Positions 33,247 to 41,545 of a DNA stretch of 42,584 bases are shown piece by piece (position 1 is the first letter of the stretch; the number at the start of each line of letters is the position of its first letter). Below the pieces are notes generated by a model. That model worked only from the letters and a program-made list of their open reading frames with translations. It was not told the origin of the DNA and did no database searches. The translations under genes were made by a program, and so were the position numbers. Origin of the DNA: an uncultured Clostridia bacterium (GTDB lineage Bacteria; Bacillota; Clostridia; Christensenellales; CAG-138); assembly GCA_934633985.1 (NCBI GenBank), contig CAKTYU010000011.1:1-42584 (forward strand), read 5' to 3'.

Positions 33247-33429
33247 TCAATGTAAATAATCGCTCGGATCCTTATGATTAAATCCATGTAAACCGTCCAG
33301 CAAGCTCTTAACTTGCTGCTCTTCCCAACGATATCCTCGCTGGTAATCTTTGATATAAAATGTGCTCTTTTCCAGACAATGTTCTTCCGTGTCATTTGGA
33401 AGAACCGTCCTTGTTTCAATCTTAGACAT
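33247..33429 (-). pseudogene. Truncated DUF262 (GmrSD N-terminal type) protein
   Basis: A 60-codon fragment beginning MSKIETRTVLPNDTEE and containing YIKDYQRGYRWEEQQVKSLL. The YQRGYRWEEQQV segment is the hallmark of the N-terminus of DUF262 domain proteins, which include the type IV restriction enzyme GmrSD. AAAGGAG lies nine bases before the ATG, 14 bases behind the WYL regulator stop, so the two formed an operon. A TGA interrupts the frame, and the usual DGQQR nuclease/NTPase motif that should follow is absent; the VanZ-like gene begins instead. It is therefore a decayed remnant. Full-length members have over 500 residues. Confidence 0.6.
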
Positions 33430-33443
33430 AGCGTACGCTCCTT

Positions 33444-34430
33444 TTATTTATACTTCTTCAATCCATCTTCAAGGGCTTCTTTAACCCGAATTCTAAGTGA
33501 CTCGGGAGAAACTATCACAACATGGTTTATATACTGCATGGCCCAGTGTTCCATCGCATTCGGGCTTGCCACCACACTTACATTGATCTTCTTTTCATCG
33601 TCACTATTTTTCGTTATTCTTATGTCATTACCAAACCAGTCAATAATTTGATCCACTATTCCGACATCAGCCACAAAATCAATTCGTTCCGGTTCGTCCG
33701 AAAACATATACGGCATTGATGATGAAAGCTTTTTGTAGTCAATTCCGTTTTTATATCCGGGTATCGTCTGCAAATCAGTGGCCTTTTCCTCCGTCAGTTT
33801 CATGTTTGTTATCCGATCAAGTCGATGAAACACCATATTGCCCCAATACTCACTGTATGCCATGAGATAATACCGCTGATTGTGAAGAATCATCTGATAT
33901 GGGCTTACAACCTGATAAGACGATTTTTTGAGTTTCTTATCTATTCCGATCTTATTGTAATCGTATGCAATACGAAGCTTCTGCTCAATAGCAGTATCAA
34001 CCAATTCAATGTTATAGAACAATGCTTGGTTATCTGTTTTACTCCAATCGTTAACCGAATGAATGTGTCTTACGCTCGCGCGGAAGTATTTGTTGGAAAG
34101 TCCGCACAGCCGGTCAATCAGGTCTTTTGAGTGCTTTGCCGTAATATGCTTACTGCTCAAAACACCGTCAATCAGCATATGCAGCTCGGAATCCTCAAAA
34201 TCGCGGCATTCTAAATAACAGCCGCCTCTGCGCGATTCTATGTCAATCCCGGCCTCTTTCAGCAGTGACAAATTTCTGCTGATAGCTTTGCGTTCTATAA
34301 CAATCCCATATTCGTTCTCTAAATGGCGCGAAATGTCCTCCTGTGTCAATGGGTGATCGTAATCGCTGTATTCCTTTAAAATCTGCCATATCCTTATCAG
34401 CGCCAGTTTTTTGGGTTCAAATCCCTTCAT
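33444..34430 (-). CDS. WYL-domain transcriptional regulator
   Basis: Predicted DNA-binding regulator of about 328 residues. The start is ATG 34430 (MKGFEPKK), with AAGGAG eight bases upstream. The N-terminal helix-turn-helix (about 10-70) contains LTQEDISRHLENEYGIVIERKAISRNLSLLKEAG. The WYL domain follows at about 115-200 (YQVVSPYQMILHNQRYYLMAY, where the usual W-Y-L is replaced by a related set). A C-terminal WCX-like region contains VSVVASPNAMEHWAMQYI. WYL regulators commonly control phage-defence operons, and this one precedes a DUF262 remnant. It is AT-richer than core genes. Confidence 0.88.
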   Translation of the reverse strand: MKGFEPKKLALIRIWQILKEYSDYDHPLTQEDISRHLENEYGIVIERKAISRNLSLLKEAGIDIESRRGGCYLECRDFEDSELHMLIDGVLSSKHITAKHSKDLIDRLCGLSNKYFRASVRHIHSVNDWSKTDNQALFYNIELVDTAIEQKLRIAYDYNKIGIDKKLKKSSYQVVSPYQMILHNQRYYLMAYSEYWGNMVFHRLDRITNMKLTEEKATDLQTIPGYKNGIDYKKLSSSMPYMFSDEPERIDFVADVGIVDQIIDWFGNDIRITKNSDDEKKINVSVVASPNAMEHWAMQYINHVVIVSPESLRIRVKEALEDGLKKYK

Positions 34431-34520
34431 CCTTATAGCTCCTTCTTTTCCGGCCTTCGGTTTTTTCTTCGGAAGGCTGACGTCATTGTACCGTGATCGG
34501 CACGGTAACAGCATTGCAGG

Positions 34521-34571
34521 GGGATATGCCTTTTCTAAATAGCCGTATACCGTTTAAATAGAGGGATATGC
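34521..34571. repeat. Paired short repeats upstream of the WYL regulator
   Basis: GGGATATGC occurs at 34521-34529 and 34563-34571, 42 bases or about four helical turns apart. TAAATAG occurs at 34536-34542 and 34555-34561 inside that span. They lie about 90 bases before the WYL start and after the NADAR stop. They could be operator half-sites for the WYL protein; that role is inferred. Confidence 0.35.
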
Positions 34572-34622
34572 TTAAAACATCATACTTTTCGGCTGCTTTG
34601 CAATAATATAATCATTCACCTA

Positions 34623-35252
34623 TCACAGGAAGCTTTCAAAAGAAAAATTATTATCTAAAAGGCCAAGATGATACATGGCTGCAAATCGTGCGGCAGCCGC
34701 AGCCTGAGAATTCAAACTCTTTTGCTGATTGAACTCGATATCCGTAAAGGCGTCATACGAAAGCACCGTTTCGGCAAGGGTCGGATTTTCAAGCAACGCC
34801 GTAATGTAGATATAGTCATAAAAAGCAGTTTTAGGTTCCGTAGGATAGGTTTGTCCCTCAAAGGCAAAGCCCGTTAGGCTGCCGCTTGTGCGGAGGCGTT
34901 CATCCCTTTTGGCGTTTCTTGGCGATACGGCCAGCAAATCAGAGTATGGTCCGCCATGTGCAAATATTTTTCCTGCCTGAAACACATTTTCCACGGGGAC
35001 GGAGCTGCCGAGCGCGGGTACGTATTTGAGCAGTGAAAATGCGCTGAGTGCCGCCCCGTTTTCCTGCATGGATTTACTGGAAATCTCCAGTACCCGCATA
35101 CCCGGATGCGCCTCATTAAAGGCACCGTGCAAAGCCCTGATGTTCTTTTGTTTCTGACTAGGCGCAAGGCCTCCGTTCCATGAAAAAACTGTCTCGATTG
35201 CCAGAACAAACGGTTTCTGTGTTTGTGGTATAAATACCGGTCGCTTTGCCAT
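34623..35252 (-). CDS. DarT1-associated NADAR-family antitoxin (DUF6977 type), orphan
   Basis: Protein of about 209 residues. The start is ATG 35252 (MAKRPVFIP), with AGAGGTG five to six bases upstream. It resembles the NADAR antitoxins linked to DarT1, which remove ADP-ribose from guanine bases in DNA. Recognisable elements in order are KRPVFIP, SQKQKNIRALH, LEISSKS, VENVFQAGKIFAHGGPYSDL, RNAKRDERLRTSGSLTGF, TAFYDYIYITAL and YDAFTDIEFNQQKSLNSQA. The frame is intact and full length. No DarT-like toxin is seen on either side, so it is an orphan antitoxin in this window. It lies between the WYL gene and a region with a perfect inverted repeat. Confidence 0.8.
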   Translation of the reverse strand: MAKRPVFIPQTQKPFVLAIETVFSWNGGLAPSQKQKNIRALHGAFNEAHPGMRVLEISSKSMQENGAALSAFSLLKYVPALGSSVPVENVFQAGKIFAHGGPYSDLLAVSPRNAKRDERLRTSGSLTGFAFEGQTYPTEPKTAFYDYIYITALLENPTLAETVLSYDAFTDIEFNQQKSLNSQAAAAARFAAMYHLGLLDNNFSFESFL

Positions 35253-35605
35253 AAAATCACCTCTTGTTATTCTATCAGCTTCTTCATAATTGTACAATAG
35301 CTTATGAGGCAAAAAGGGGACATGCTAAGTTCATAAAGCAACGAATGCTGCACCCGGTTTGCAGAAATGCGAACCAATGAAATCCGAGATTTTTGAGCGC
35401 TAACAGCGAAAACAAACGGGGTCAGGGGGAGTCCCCCCGAAACTGCGTTTGTGCTCCCAGTGGGAGCACAAACGCTATGCTTGTAAAGGTATTCCCGGCA
35501 CAAGTATTCCCCATGCGGTAGTTAGCATCGTGCCGCTGAGGCCCACGTTCGCCCCGTGTGGCCTTAAGGTCAGGCCTTATGGTTTGGGCGGCAGTATTCT
35601 GCCCG
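35253..35605. other. 353-bp gene-free stretch with inverted repeats
   Basis: No supported gene lies here. It contains the leader of the NADAR gene, a GC-rich hairpin GGGGGA-G-TCCCCC (35425-35437), a perfect 15-base inverted repeat (35445-35475) and a weak stem GGCAG/CTGCC (35590-35603) just past the next gene's stop. Such dense dyad symmetry outside genes is typical of transfer origins or element junctions, but no relaxase or integrase is present. Confidence 0.5.
35445..35475. repeat. Perfect 15-base inverted repeat
   Basis: GCGTTTGTGCTCCCA, one central G, then TGGGAGCACAAACGC. The symmetry is perfect over 31 bases. It lacks the T-run of a terminator in either direction. It may be a cruciform-forming site, a transfer-origin arm or a regulator site; none can be chosen from the sequence alone. 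Confidence 0.8.
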
Positions 35606-36175
35606 TCATTTATCTTCACCATGCAGGATCTCCCACGCCTGCTTTGCTATGGCGGGCAGAAGGTCATAAATTATCATCAGATCGCCGTTTTTTAGCCTGA
35701 GTGTCGCTTCGGTCACGGGTATATATGTCACATCGTTATCGCCATTTTTCTTTGGCACTGCCCCTTCTGCGGTTTCCCATGCTGCCCGCTGCAGTTGTTC
35801 GTCCATGGTCAGCTTCCTGTATTCGCCAGCCAGCCTTTTTTCGGTCTGCATCGTGGATATTGATCCCATTATCCCACAAGCGATGCCCGCAAGGCCAAGC
35901 AGCCTGAAGGCTCCATTGGCACTCCAGAACATAACGGTAAGTACCGCACCGAATGCAAAGACGCATATATAGGGCAGAATTTTTTTCAGTCTTACCCCTT
36001 TCCGCACCACAACCAGCCGTTCCATGGCGCATTCCCGGCAGGCACAAATATCTTCAAACGCACCTGCGGCCTGCACCCTTTTTTCGCCGGTAATATCCCT
36101 GACACGCAGCGTTTCCACCTTCATAACCTTAAAGCAGAATTCCGCCTCCTTACCGCATTTTGCGCATCGTAACAT
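35606..36175 (-). CDS. Unrecognised zinc-ribbon membrane protein
   Basis: Function unknown and family not recognised. The start is ATG 36175 (MLRCAKCGKEAEF), with AAAGGAG eight bases upstream. The 189-residue protein opens with a four-cysteine zinc ribbon: CAKC near residue 4 and CACRECAMERL near residue 46. Two hydrophobic helices follow (about 65-85 and 88-105), then a soluble C-terminal tail of about 80 residues that ends LLPAIAKQAWEILHGEDK. It may be a membrane-bound sensor or adaptor. It lies between the inverted-repeat region and the malate transporter gene. Confidence 0.65.
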   Translation of the reverse strand: MLRCAKCGKEAEFCFKVMKVETLRVRDITGEKRVQAAGAFEDICACRECAMERLVVVRKGVRLKKILPYICVFAFGAVLTVMFWSANGAFRLLGLAGIACGIMGSISTMQTEKRLAGEYRKLTMDEQLQRAAWETAEGAVPKKNGDNDVTYIPVTEATLRLKNGDLMIIYDLLPAIAKQAWEILHGEDK

Positions 36176-36269
36176 ATATGTGCTCCTTTCGGCAGTTTTT
36201 TGAAAAAGGCACCGCTCCGTATCGCAGGGCAGCGCCTTCTCCATTAATAAACCGTGACCGTAGTATAAT

Positions 36270-37655
36270 TTATAGCAGACTGCCCAGTGTTGAAAGGAGC
36301 AGGCTGCCTATTATGAGTATTATCGCGCCGCCGAGGCGGGAGGATATCTGTGCGAAAGGCATAAGCTCCATGCGGTCGGAAGTGGACAGTACTGCAACGT
36401 CGCCAGTGCCGCCCATGTTGGACATGCAGAGGCCAGCGGTGATTCCCGCCTCAATAGGATAGAAACCGACCCACTTGCCTACGGCGGCAGCGCCAAAGAA
36501 AGCACCGATTACAGTCACTAAACAAAGCACCAGATAGGTGAGGCTGAAGCTCTCGATAACGGTATCGAGGCTTAGGTAACAGAGGCCTATACCTACCAGG
36601 AGAGTGGTAGTCAGGTTCTTCATTATGAACTGAAACCACTGATAGCAGGCCACCTCGATATTCTCCGGAATAACATTGGCTATCTTGCAGATAGCTACGG
36701 TAATTATCATCCATGCGTAAGCATGTATGCTTACGGATGGAACCAGCTTTCCCCAGAACTTAGCCACTATGAAGCCCCATGCGAAGAAGGTGCAGGATAC
36801 GAACAGGCCGATACCGAGGTTCTTGATGTCTATCTTCTCGCGCTTCACCTGCATTTCGGGGCTTATCTCAAGCTCCTTGGAATCCATGGCCGTGGCCTGC
36901 ATCAATGCGCCCTGACCGTTCCATTTTTTATCGGTTATAACTTTTACTATAATACCCGCAAATACTATGGACAGTGCATTGCCTATAGCTACCGCAGGTG
37001 TCATGACAGATATAGCCTCTGCGGCACTCATGGTCTGGGAACTCTCGAATATTTTGGAGAGAGGCACTGCGCCGGCACCCATTCCACCGCCCATTATGGG
37101 CAGAGCGATGAGCAGTAGGGCCTTAAGAGCACCGTAACCCATCACTGTGGCAACCAACATTGCAAGAGCGAAAGAAAGAATGATGCCACCGAATATCGCC
37201 GGGAAGTATCGAGCTGCAGCCTTCTTGAGCAGTTTGCCGTTCATGCCCAGTATAGAGCCGGTTATCAGCGCGGCGATGTAAAAATCCAGGAACGCGCCGG
37301 TAGGTTTGAAGAAGCTGTTTATGTTGCCAACAAGATCCAGATTGGCTGCCATGTTGTACACCTTAGTTCCATCCTCAAGGGTCTCGGTAAGAGCCGGCAA
37401 GAGGTTGAAATAGTTGAGCAGTGCAGTGCCGAATATAATTACTATTGCGCCGCCGCCCAGATATGAACGCACGATGGGGGTCTTTTCGCCTATCTCGTTT
37501 AGTATTGTACCAAGCACTATCATGAATGCAAAGCAGCCCACCATGCCCTGAGGCAGAGCGCCAAGATAAGTCGCCGCCAGTACTACCACTGCGAACACCG
37601 CAAAGAAGTACCATGGCAGGTTAAAGAGTTTGTAAATATTCTTTTCCTCTGACAT
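36270..37655 (-). CDS. maeP: 2-hydroxycarboxylate transporter family protein (malate/citrate)
   Basis: Secondary transporter of the 2-HCT family (CitS, MaeN, MaeP). The start is ATG 37655 with AGGAGG eight bases upstream, giving 461 residues and about eleven helices. Conserved reentrant-loop motifs appear in ALPIMGGGMGAGAVPLSKIF near residue 190 and NMGGTGDVAVL near residue 415. The companion malic enzyme gene 62 bases upstream points to malate as the main substrate, as in the Lactobacillus casei maePE genes; citrate cannot be excluded. Confidence 0.9.
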   Translation of the reverse strand: MSEEKNIYKLFNLPWYFFAVFAVVVLAATYLGALPQGMVGCFAFMIVLGTILNEIGEKTPIVRSYLGGGAIVIIFGTALLNYFNLLPALTETLEDGTKVYNMAANLDLVGNINSFFKPTGAFLDFYIAALITGSILGMNGKLLKKAAARYFPAIFGGIILSFALAMLVATVMGYGALKALLLIALPIMGGGMGAGAVPLSKIFESSQTMSAAEAISVMTPAVAIGNALSIVFAGIIVKVITDKKWNGQGALMQATAMDSKELEISPEMQVKREKIDIKNLGIGLFVSCTFFAWGFIVAKFWGKLVPSVSIHAYAWMIITVAICKIANVIPENIEVACYQWFQFIMKNLTTTLLVGIGLCYLSLDTVIESFSLTYLVLCLVTVIGAFFGAAAVGKWVGFYPIEAGITAGLCMSNMGGTGDVAVLSTSDRMELMPFAQISSRLGGAIILIIGSLLLSTLGSLL

Positions 37656-37717
37656 AAGATTTTCCTCCTGATTTAATATTTTATTATCCTGTGAAAACCG
37701 CATTTTGCCGATCAGGA

Positions 37718-38890
37718 TTATATGCGGGCAACTCCACTCTTTCTTGCCGCCTCAGCGACAGCCTTTGCCACGGCATTGCCCACGCGGGGGTCGAAGGCCT
37801 TTGGTATGATGTACCCTGCGTTCAGCTCGTTATCCGAGATGAGGGACGCAAGCGCCTCTGCCGCCGCCACCTTCATCTCCTCGTTTATGTCGCTGGCACG
37901 CACATCGAATGTCCCCCGGAATATTCCGGGAAAAGCCAGAACGTTGTTTATCTGGTTGGGATAATCGCTGCGACCGGTGGCTATGACAGCCGCCCCGCCC
38001 GCCTTCGCGTCGTCCGGGAATATCTCCGGCGTGGGGTTGGCACAGGCGAATATGATAGGATCTTTCGCCATTGTCTTTACCATCTCGGTGGTGACGGTAC
38101 CGGGAGCAGAGACACCTATGAATACGTCTGCCCCGGCCAGCATATCGCCCAAGCCGCCAGCCTTTTTCTCAAGGTTTGTTGCGCAAGCCATCTCTTCTTT
38201 TATCCAGTTCAACCCCTCTCGGCCTTCATATATCGCACCCTTGCGGTCACACATTGTGACGTATTTGTACCCCGCCGAAAGCAGCAGCTTCACTATTGAT
38301 ATTGCGGCAGCGCCAGCGCCGGAGGTGACTATCCTTACGTCCTCCTTCTTCTTCCCCACCACCTTGAGCGCATTTGTGAGCCCGGCGAGGGTTATGACAG
38401 CGGTACCGTGTTGGTCATCGTGAAAAATAGGGATGTCGCACTTTTCCTTCAGCTTGCGTTCTATCTCAAAGCAGCGTGGGGCGGATATGTCCTCCAGATT
38501 GATGCCGCCAAAGGAACCCGAAATGAGATACGCAGCATTTACGAACTCGTCCACTTCTTTGGTTTTGATGCAGAGTGGGAATGCATCCACGCCGCCAAAG
38601 GACTTGAACAGCACACACTTCCCCTCCATGACCGGCATACCCGCCTCGGGTCCAATGTCACCTAAACCCAACACCGCACTGCCATCCGTTATCACGGCAC
38701 AGAGGTTCCATCGACGGGTCAGTTCGAAGCTCTTGTCGAGATCCTTCTGTATCTCGAGACAAGGCTGCGCCACACCAGGGGTATACGCGAGGCTCAAATC
38801 GTCCTTCGTTGCTACCGGCACCGTAGCTATGACCTCTATCTTGCCCTTCCATTCCTCATGCAGCTTGAGCGATTCCTTTGCGTAATCCAT
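37718..38890 (-). CDS. maeE: Malic enzyme (NAD(P)-dependent, decarboxylating)
   Basis: Converts malate to pyruvate and CO2 with reduction of NAD(P). The 390 residues match the short bacterial form. Motifs include YTPGVAQPC with the catalytic Tyr near residue 34, the Lys in FPLCIKTKEVDEF near residue 110, metal-binding DDQHGTA near residue 157, and the dinucleotide loop TSGAGAAAISIVK. AAGGAGG lies before the ATG. It heads the operon with the 2-HCT transporter and is divergent from the two-component genes that probably control it. Confidence 0.95.
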   Translation of the reverse strand: MDYAKESLKLHEEWKGKIEVIATVPVATKDDLSLAYTPGVAQPCLEIQKDLDKSFELTRRWNLCAVITDGSAVLGLGDIGPEAGMPVMEGKCVLFKSFGGVDAFPLCIKTKEVDEFVNAAYLISGSFGGINLEDISAPRCFEIERKLKEKCDIPIFHDDQHGTAVITLAGLTNALKVVGKKKEDVRIVTSGAGAAAISIVKLLLSAGYKYVTMCDRKGAIYEGREGLNWIKEEMACATNLEKKAGGLGDMLAGADVFIGVSAPGTVTTEMVKTMAKDPIIFACANPTPEIFPDDAKAGGAAVIATGRSDYPNQINNVLAFPGIFRGTFDVRASDINEEMKVAAAEALASLISDNELNAGYIIPKAFDPRVGNAVAKAVAEAARKSGVARI

Positions 38891-39212
38891 GCGTTATCCT
38901 CCTTATTGTTTTGACATAGAATCTGATATGAAATTATCATTGTTGTTTCCTGCAAAAATCTCGCTAAATAAAATATACCCCATGTCTTGCGTTATGGCAT
39001 CCTTTTGAAACTATTCAAATGGTTTTGAAAGTAAAAAAAGCCGGGATTTGGCTTGATTTGCTGAGCTTACCTCATTATGTATATGATATAATTCATATTG
39101 AATACTTGCGGCATAACCATGCGCCATACAATAATCCGTGAAGCCTTTAACACTTTCCAATACTTCTTAGCCGGCCTTTACGCACATTAACGGTGAGGGG
39201 AAGGGAGCAGCT
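38891..39212. promoter_or_regulatory. Divergent mae regulatory region
   Basis: This 322-base gap holds both promoters. For maeE (minus) a TATATT -10 lies at 38972-38977 with a poor -35, as expected for an activated promoter. TTTTGAAA occurs at 39003-39010 and 39023-39030, 20 bases apart, and TTTGAA-ACTA-TTCAAA (39004-39019) forms an inverted repeat; these sit just upstream of the -35 position. For maeK (plus) an extended -10, TGATATAAT, is at 39084-39092. The remaining bases show nothing further. Confidence 0.55.
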
Positions 39213-40823
39213 ATGTACGACACAAAAGAGCATGGCAATAAAAAGCAGCTCAGCCTAATGAAGCTGTTTCTGAGGGTAGTTCTTATGCTTATGGCAATGT
39301 GGGCCATAATATTGACCATAACGCTCTCGGTAACCATGAGGTTTTCCATAGTTAACCTCGAGGAAAAGATAGAGAGCTGCCTCACTTCCACCGCTTCGAC
39401 GCTGGCTCGGAGCCAAATGGTGCTGGACGCCATAAAGAAAGGCGAATGTTCGGATGACCTGATAGAATACCTGGATTCGATGGCGCGTCTCACCGCCGAC
39501 CTTGATGTAATAACCATAGCCGGCGCTGATTCTATTCGACTTTACCACGTTGTCCCCGAGAGGATTGGAGAAAGGTTCGTGGGGGACGACCAATACCGTG
39601 CCTTGCAGGGGGAAAGCTACATAAGCGAGGCCATAGGCACACTGGGTCTGCAGCGCAGGGCATTCTGTCCGATATACACCGATGACGGAACTTTCGTTCA
39701 GGGTTTCATCATGGTCAGCGCACAGATGGAAAGCTTGGATAAGCTCAAGTCCGAAATATATCAGCGTTATCTTAATATAACTGTGCTCATTCTGTTGGTC
39801 ACGCTGTGCGTCTCCAGCTTCTTTACCCTAATGCTCAACCACTACCTAAGGGGATTCAGCCTGGAATGGTTAGTTCATAATTACTTCATGCAGAATGACC
39901 TCATAAATAGCCTCGACGAGGGAGTAATACTTACCAATGAAAAGGGTTTGCTCCAGTTCGCAAACAAGGCGGCAGAGACCATGCTGGGTCAGAAGGAGGA
40001 TATACTCACCAATCAGCTTCTCGACGAGCTGATACTGGACGAAAGCGGCGAAAGCCTGCTGATTGGCAAACGAAGCAATGCCGCTACCTCACGGCCCAAC
40101 GTGCTTTGCGGTCGCGTAAGGATACAGGGCAGGAACGGCGGCCATATGCTATTATTGAAGGATCGCTCTGAGGTCGTTCGCAGAGCACAGGATCTCGCTG
40201 GCACCCGCCATATAATTTCAGCCCTCAGAGCCAACACCCACGAGTTCATGAACAAGCTTCAGGTGATATCCGGACTCATGCAGATGGAAAAATACGATGA
40301 GGTGCGGGAGTATATAGGCGAAATATCCAATATGCAATCAAAGGCCATAAGCCCCGTGCTGCAACACATACATAACCCCAGTGTGGCGGCGCTCCTCCTC
40401 GGCAAGCTGGGTAATATGCGTGAGTTAGATATAAACATGACGCTGCTTACGAACAGCTATCTGCCGGAACATAGCAGTTATCTTTCCACTACAGATCTCG
40501 TAACTCTCACCGGAAATATAGTCGAAAATGCCATAGAAGCTATAAATGTCCGGCAGAACAGTTCCCCCAGAGAGATTGTGTTGCAGCTTACTGAAAACGA
40601 TGATGGCCTGCTTATGATGGTATCCGATACCGGAATAGGCATACGCTCGGACGACATACCGCACATATATGAGTCAGGATTCAGCACCAAAGCCCCCGAA
40701 GGGCGCGGCATAGGCATGGGTCTTGTAAGAGAGATAGTGCAGCGTAGGCAGGGGGATATTGAGGTGGATTCTGAGTCCGGAGTAGGAACTGCTGTTACCA
40801 TCATATTCCACAGTCCCAGATAG
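39213..40823 (+). CDS. maeK: Sensor histidine kinase of the CitA/DcuS family
   Basis: Membrane kinase of 536 residues, probably sensing malate outside the cell. Membrane segments lie at about 21-43 and 187-209. Between them is a PAS-like sensor domain with the family features RLYHVVPERIGERFVGDD (107-125) and EAIGTLGLQRRAFCPIYTDDG. A cytoplasmic PAS domain (about 225-320) is followed by the SpoOB-type phosphoacceptor NTHEFMNKLQVISGL (His343) and the HATPase motifs NIVENAIEA, SDTGIGI and GRGIGMGLV. The next gene is the response regulator. The layout matches maeK of lactobacilli. Confidence 0.92.
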   Translation: MYDTKEHGNKKQLSLMKLFLRVVLMLMAMWAIILTITLSVTMRFSIVNLEEKIESCLTSTASTLARSQMVLDAIKKGECSDDLIEYLDSMARLTADLDVITIAGADSIRLYHVVPERIGERFVGDDQYRALQGESYISEAIGTLGLQRRAFCPIYTDDGTFVQGFIMVSAQMESLDKLKSEIYQRYLNITVLILLVTLCVSSFFTLMLNHYLRGFSLEWLVHNYFMQNDLINSLDEGVILTNEKGLLQFANKAAETMLGQKEDILTNQLLDELILDESGESLLIGKRSNAATSRPNVLCGRVRIQGRNGGHMLLLKDRSEVVRRAQDLAGTRHIISALRANTHEFMNKLQVISGLMQMEKYDEVREYIGEISNMQSKAISPVLQHIHNPSVAALLLGKLGNMRELDINMTLLTNSYLPEHSSYLSTTDLVTLTGNIVENAIEAINVRQNSSPREIVLQLTENDDGLLMMVSDTGIGIRSDDIPHIYESGFSTKAPEGRGIGMGLVREIVQRRQGDIEVDSESGVGTAVTIIFHSPR

Positions 40824-40857
40824 CGCCCTGAGTTTGCTTTCAGAAAGGAGTCACGTA

Positions 40858-41532
40858 ATGGTCAGGACAATAATCGTAGACGACGATCCCATGGTCGCCC
40901 AAATAAACCGCCAGTATCTCGAACAGCAGGAAGAATTCGTCGTAGATGGGGTATTCTTCAACGGATACGATGCACTGGAATACATGCGTGGCAACGCCGT
41001 TGACCTTGTTATACTTGATGTATACATGCCGAGCATGAGCGGTATGGAACTGCTTCGTGCCATGCGCTCGGAGAACATTTCCAGCGCGGTGATAATGATA
41101 ACTGCGGCTACCGAGATAGATGTGGTAGACGAGGCGCTTAAGCTTGGCATAACCGATTATCTGGTAAAGCCGTATCTTCTTTCCCGCTTTCTTGAGGCGT
41201 TGCAGAAGTATCTGCTAAAATCCCAAATAATCAGGAGCGCACAGACGGTAGATCAGTCTGTGGTAGATCAGCTTCTCAGCAATCCATCCTACCGTGCGGA
41301 AACCGCAAACCTCTATAAAGGGCTGAACCAGAAAACCCTCGAGCTGATACGGGAGCAGCTTATATGCTTGCAGAAGGGGGAACACACATGCGAGAGCATA
41401 TCTGCGTCCACCGGTCTTTCGAGGGTAACGGTACGGCGATACCTAAACTATATGATAGAAACAAGCGAACTGGAAAGCTCCATAGACTATGATACCGGCG
41501 GCAGACCGCGGGTGCTGTATAAAGTAAGATAG
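40858..41532 (+). CDS. maeR: Response regulator of the CitB/DcuR family
   Basis: Response regulator of 225 residues. The start is ATG 40858, with AAAGGAG seven bases upstream. The receiver domain has VDDDP at 7-11 and phospho-acceptor Asp54 in VILDVYMPSMSG, with the conserved Lys in YLVKPY. The C-terminal part contains a helix-turn-helix, CESISASTGLSRVTVRRYLNYM, typical of DcuR/CitB/MalR regulators. It probably activates the divergent malic enzyme and transporter genes through the TTTTGAAA sites. Confidence 0.92.
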   Translation: MVRTIIVDDDPMVAQINRQYLEQQEEFVVDGVFFNGYDALEYMRGNAVDLVILDVYMPSMSGMELLRAMRSENISSAVIMITAATEIDVVDEALKLGITDYLVKPYLLSRFLEALQKYLLKSQIIRSAQTVDQSVVDQLLSNPSYRAETANLYKGLNQKTLELIREQLICLQKGEHTCESISASTGLSRVTVRRYLNYMIETSELESSIDYDTGGRPRVLYKVR

Positions 41533-41545
41533 GCTCGGAGGAATT

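Noticed and set aside
33150..33419. An 89-codon frame overlapping the DUF262 remnant
   Set aside because: The other frame carries the recognisable YQRGYRWEEQQV motif and the ribosome site; this one shows no pattern.
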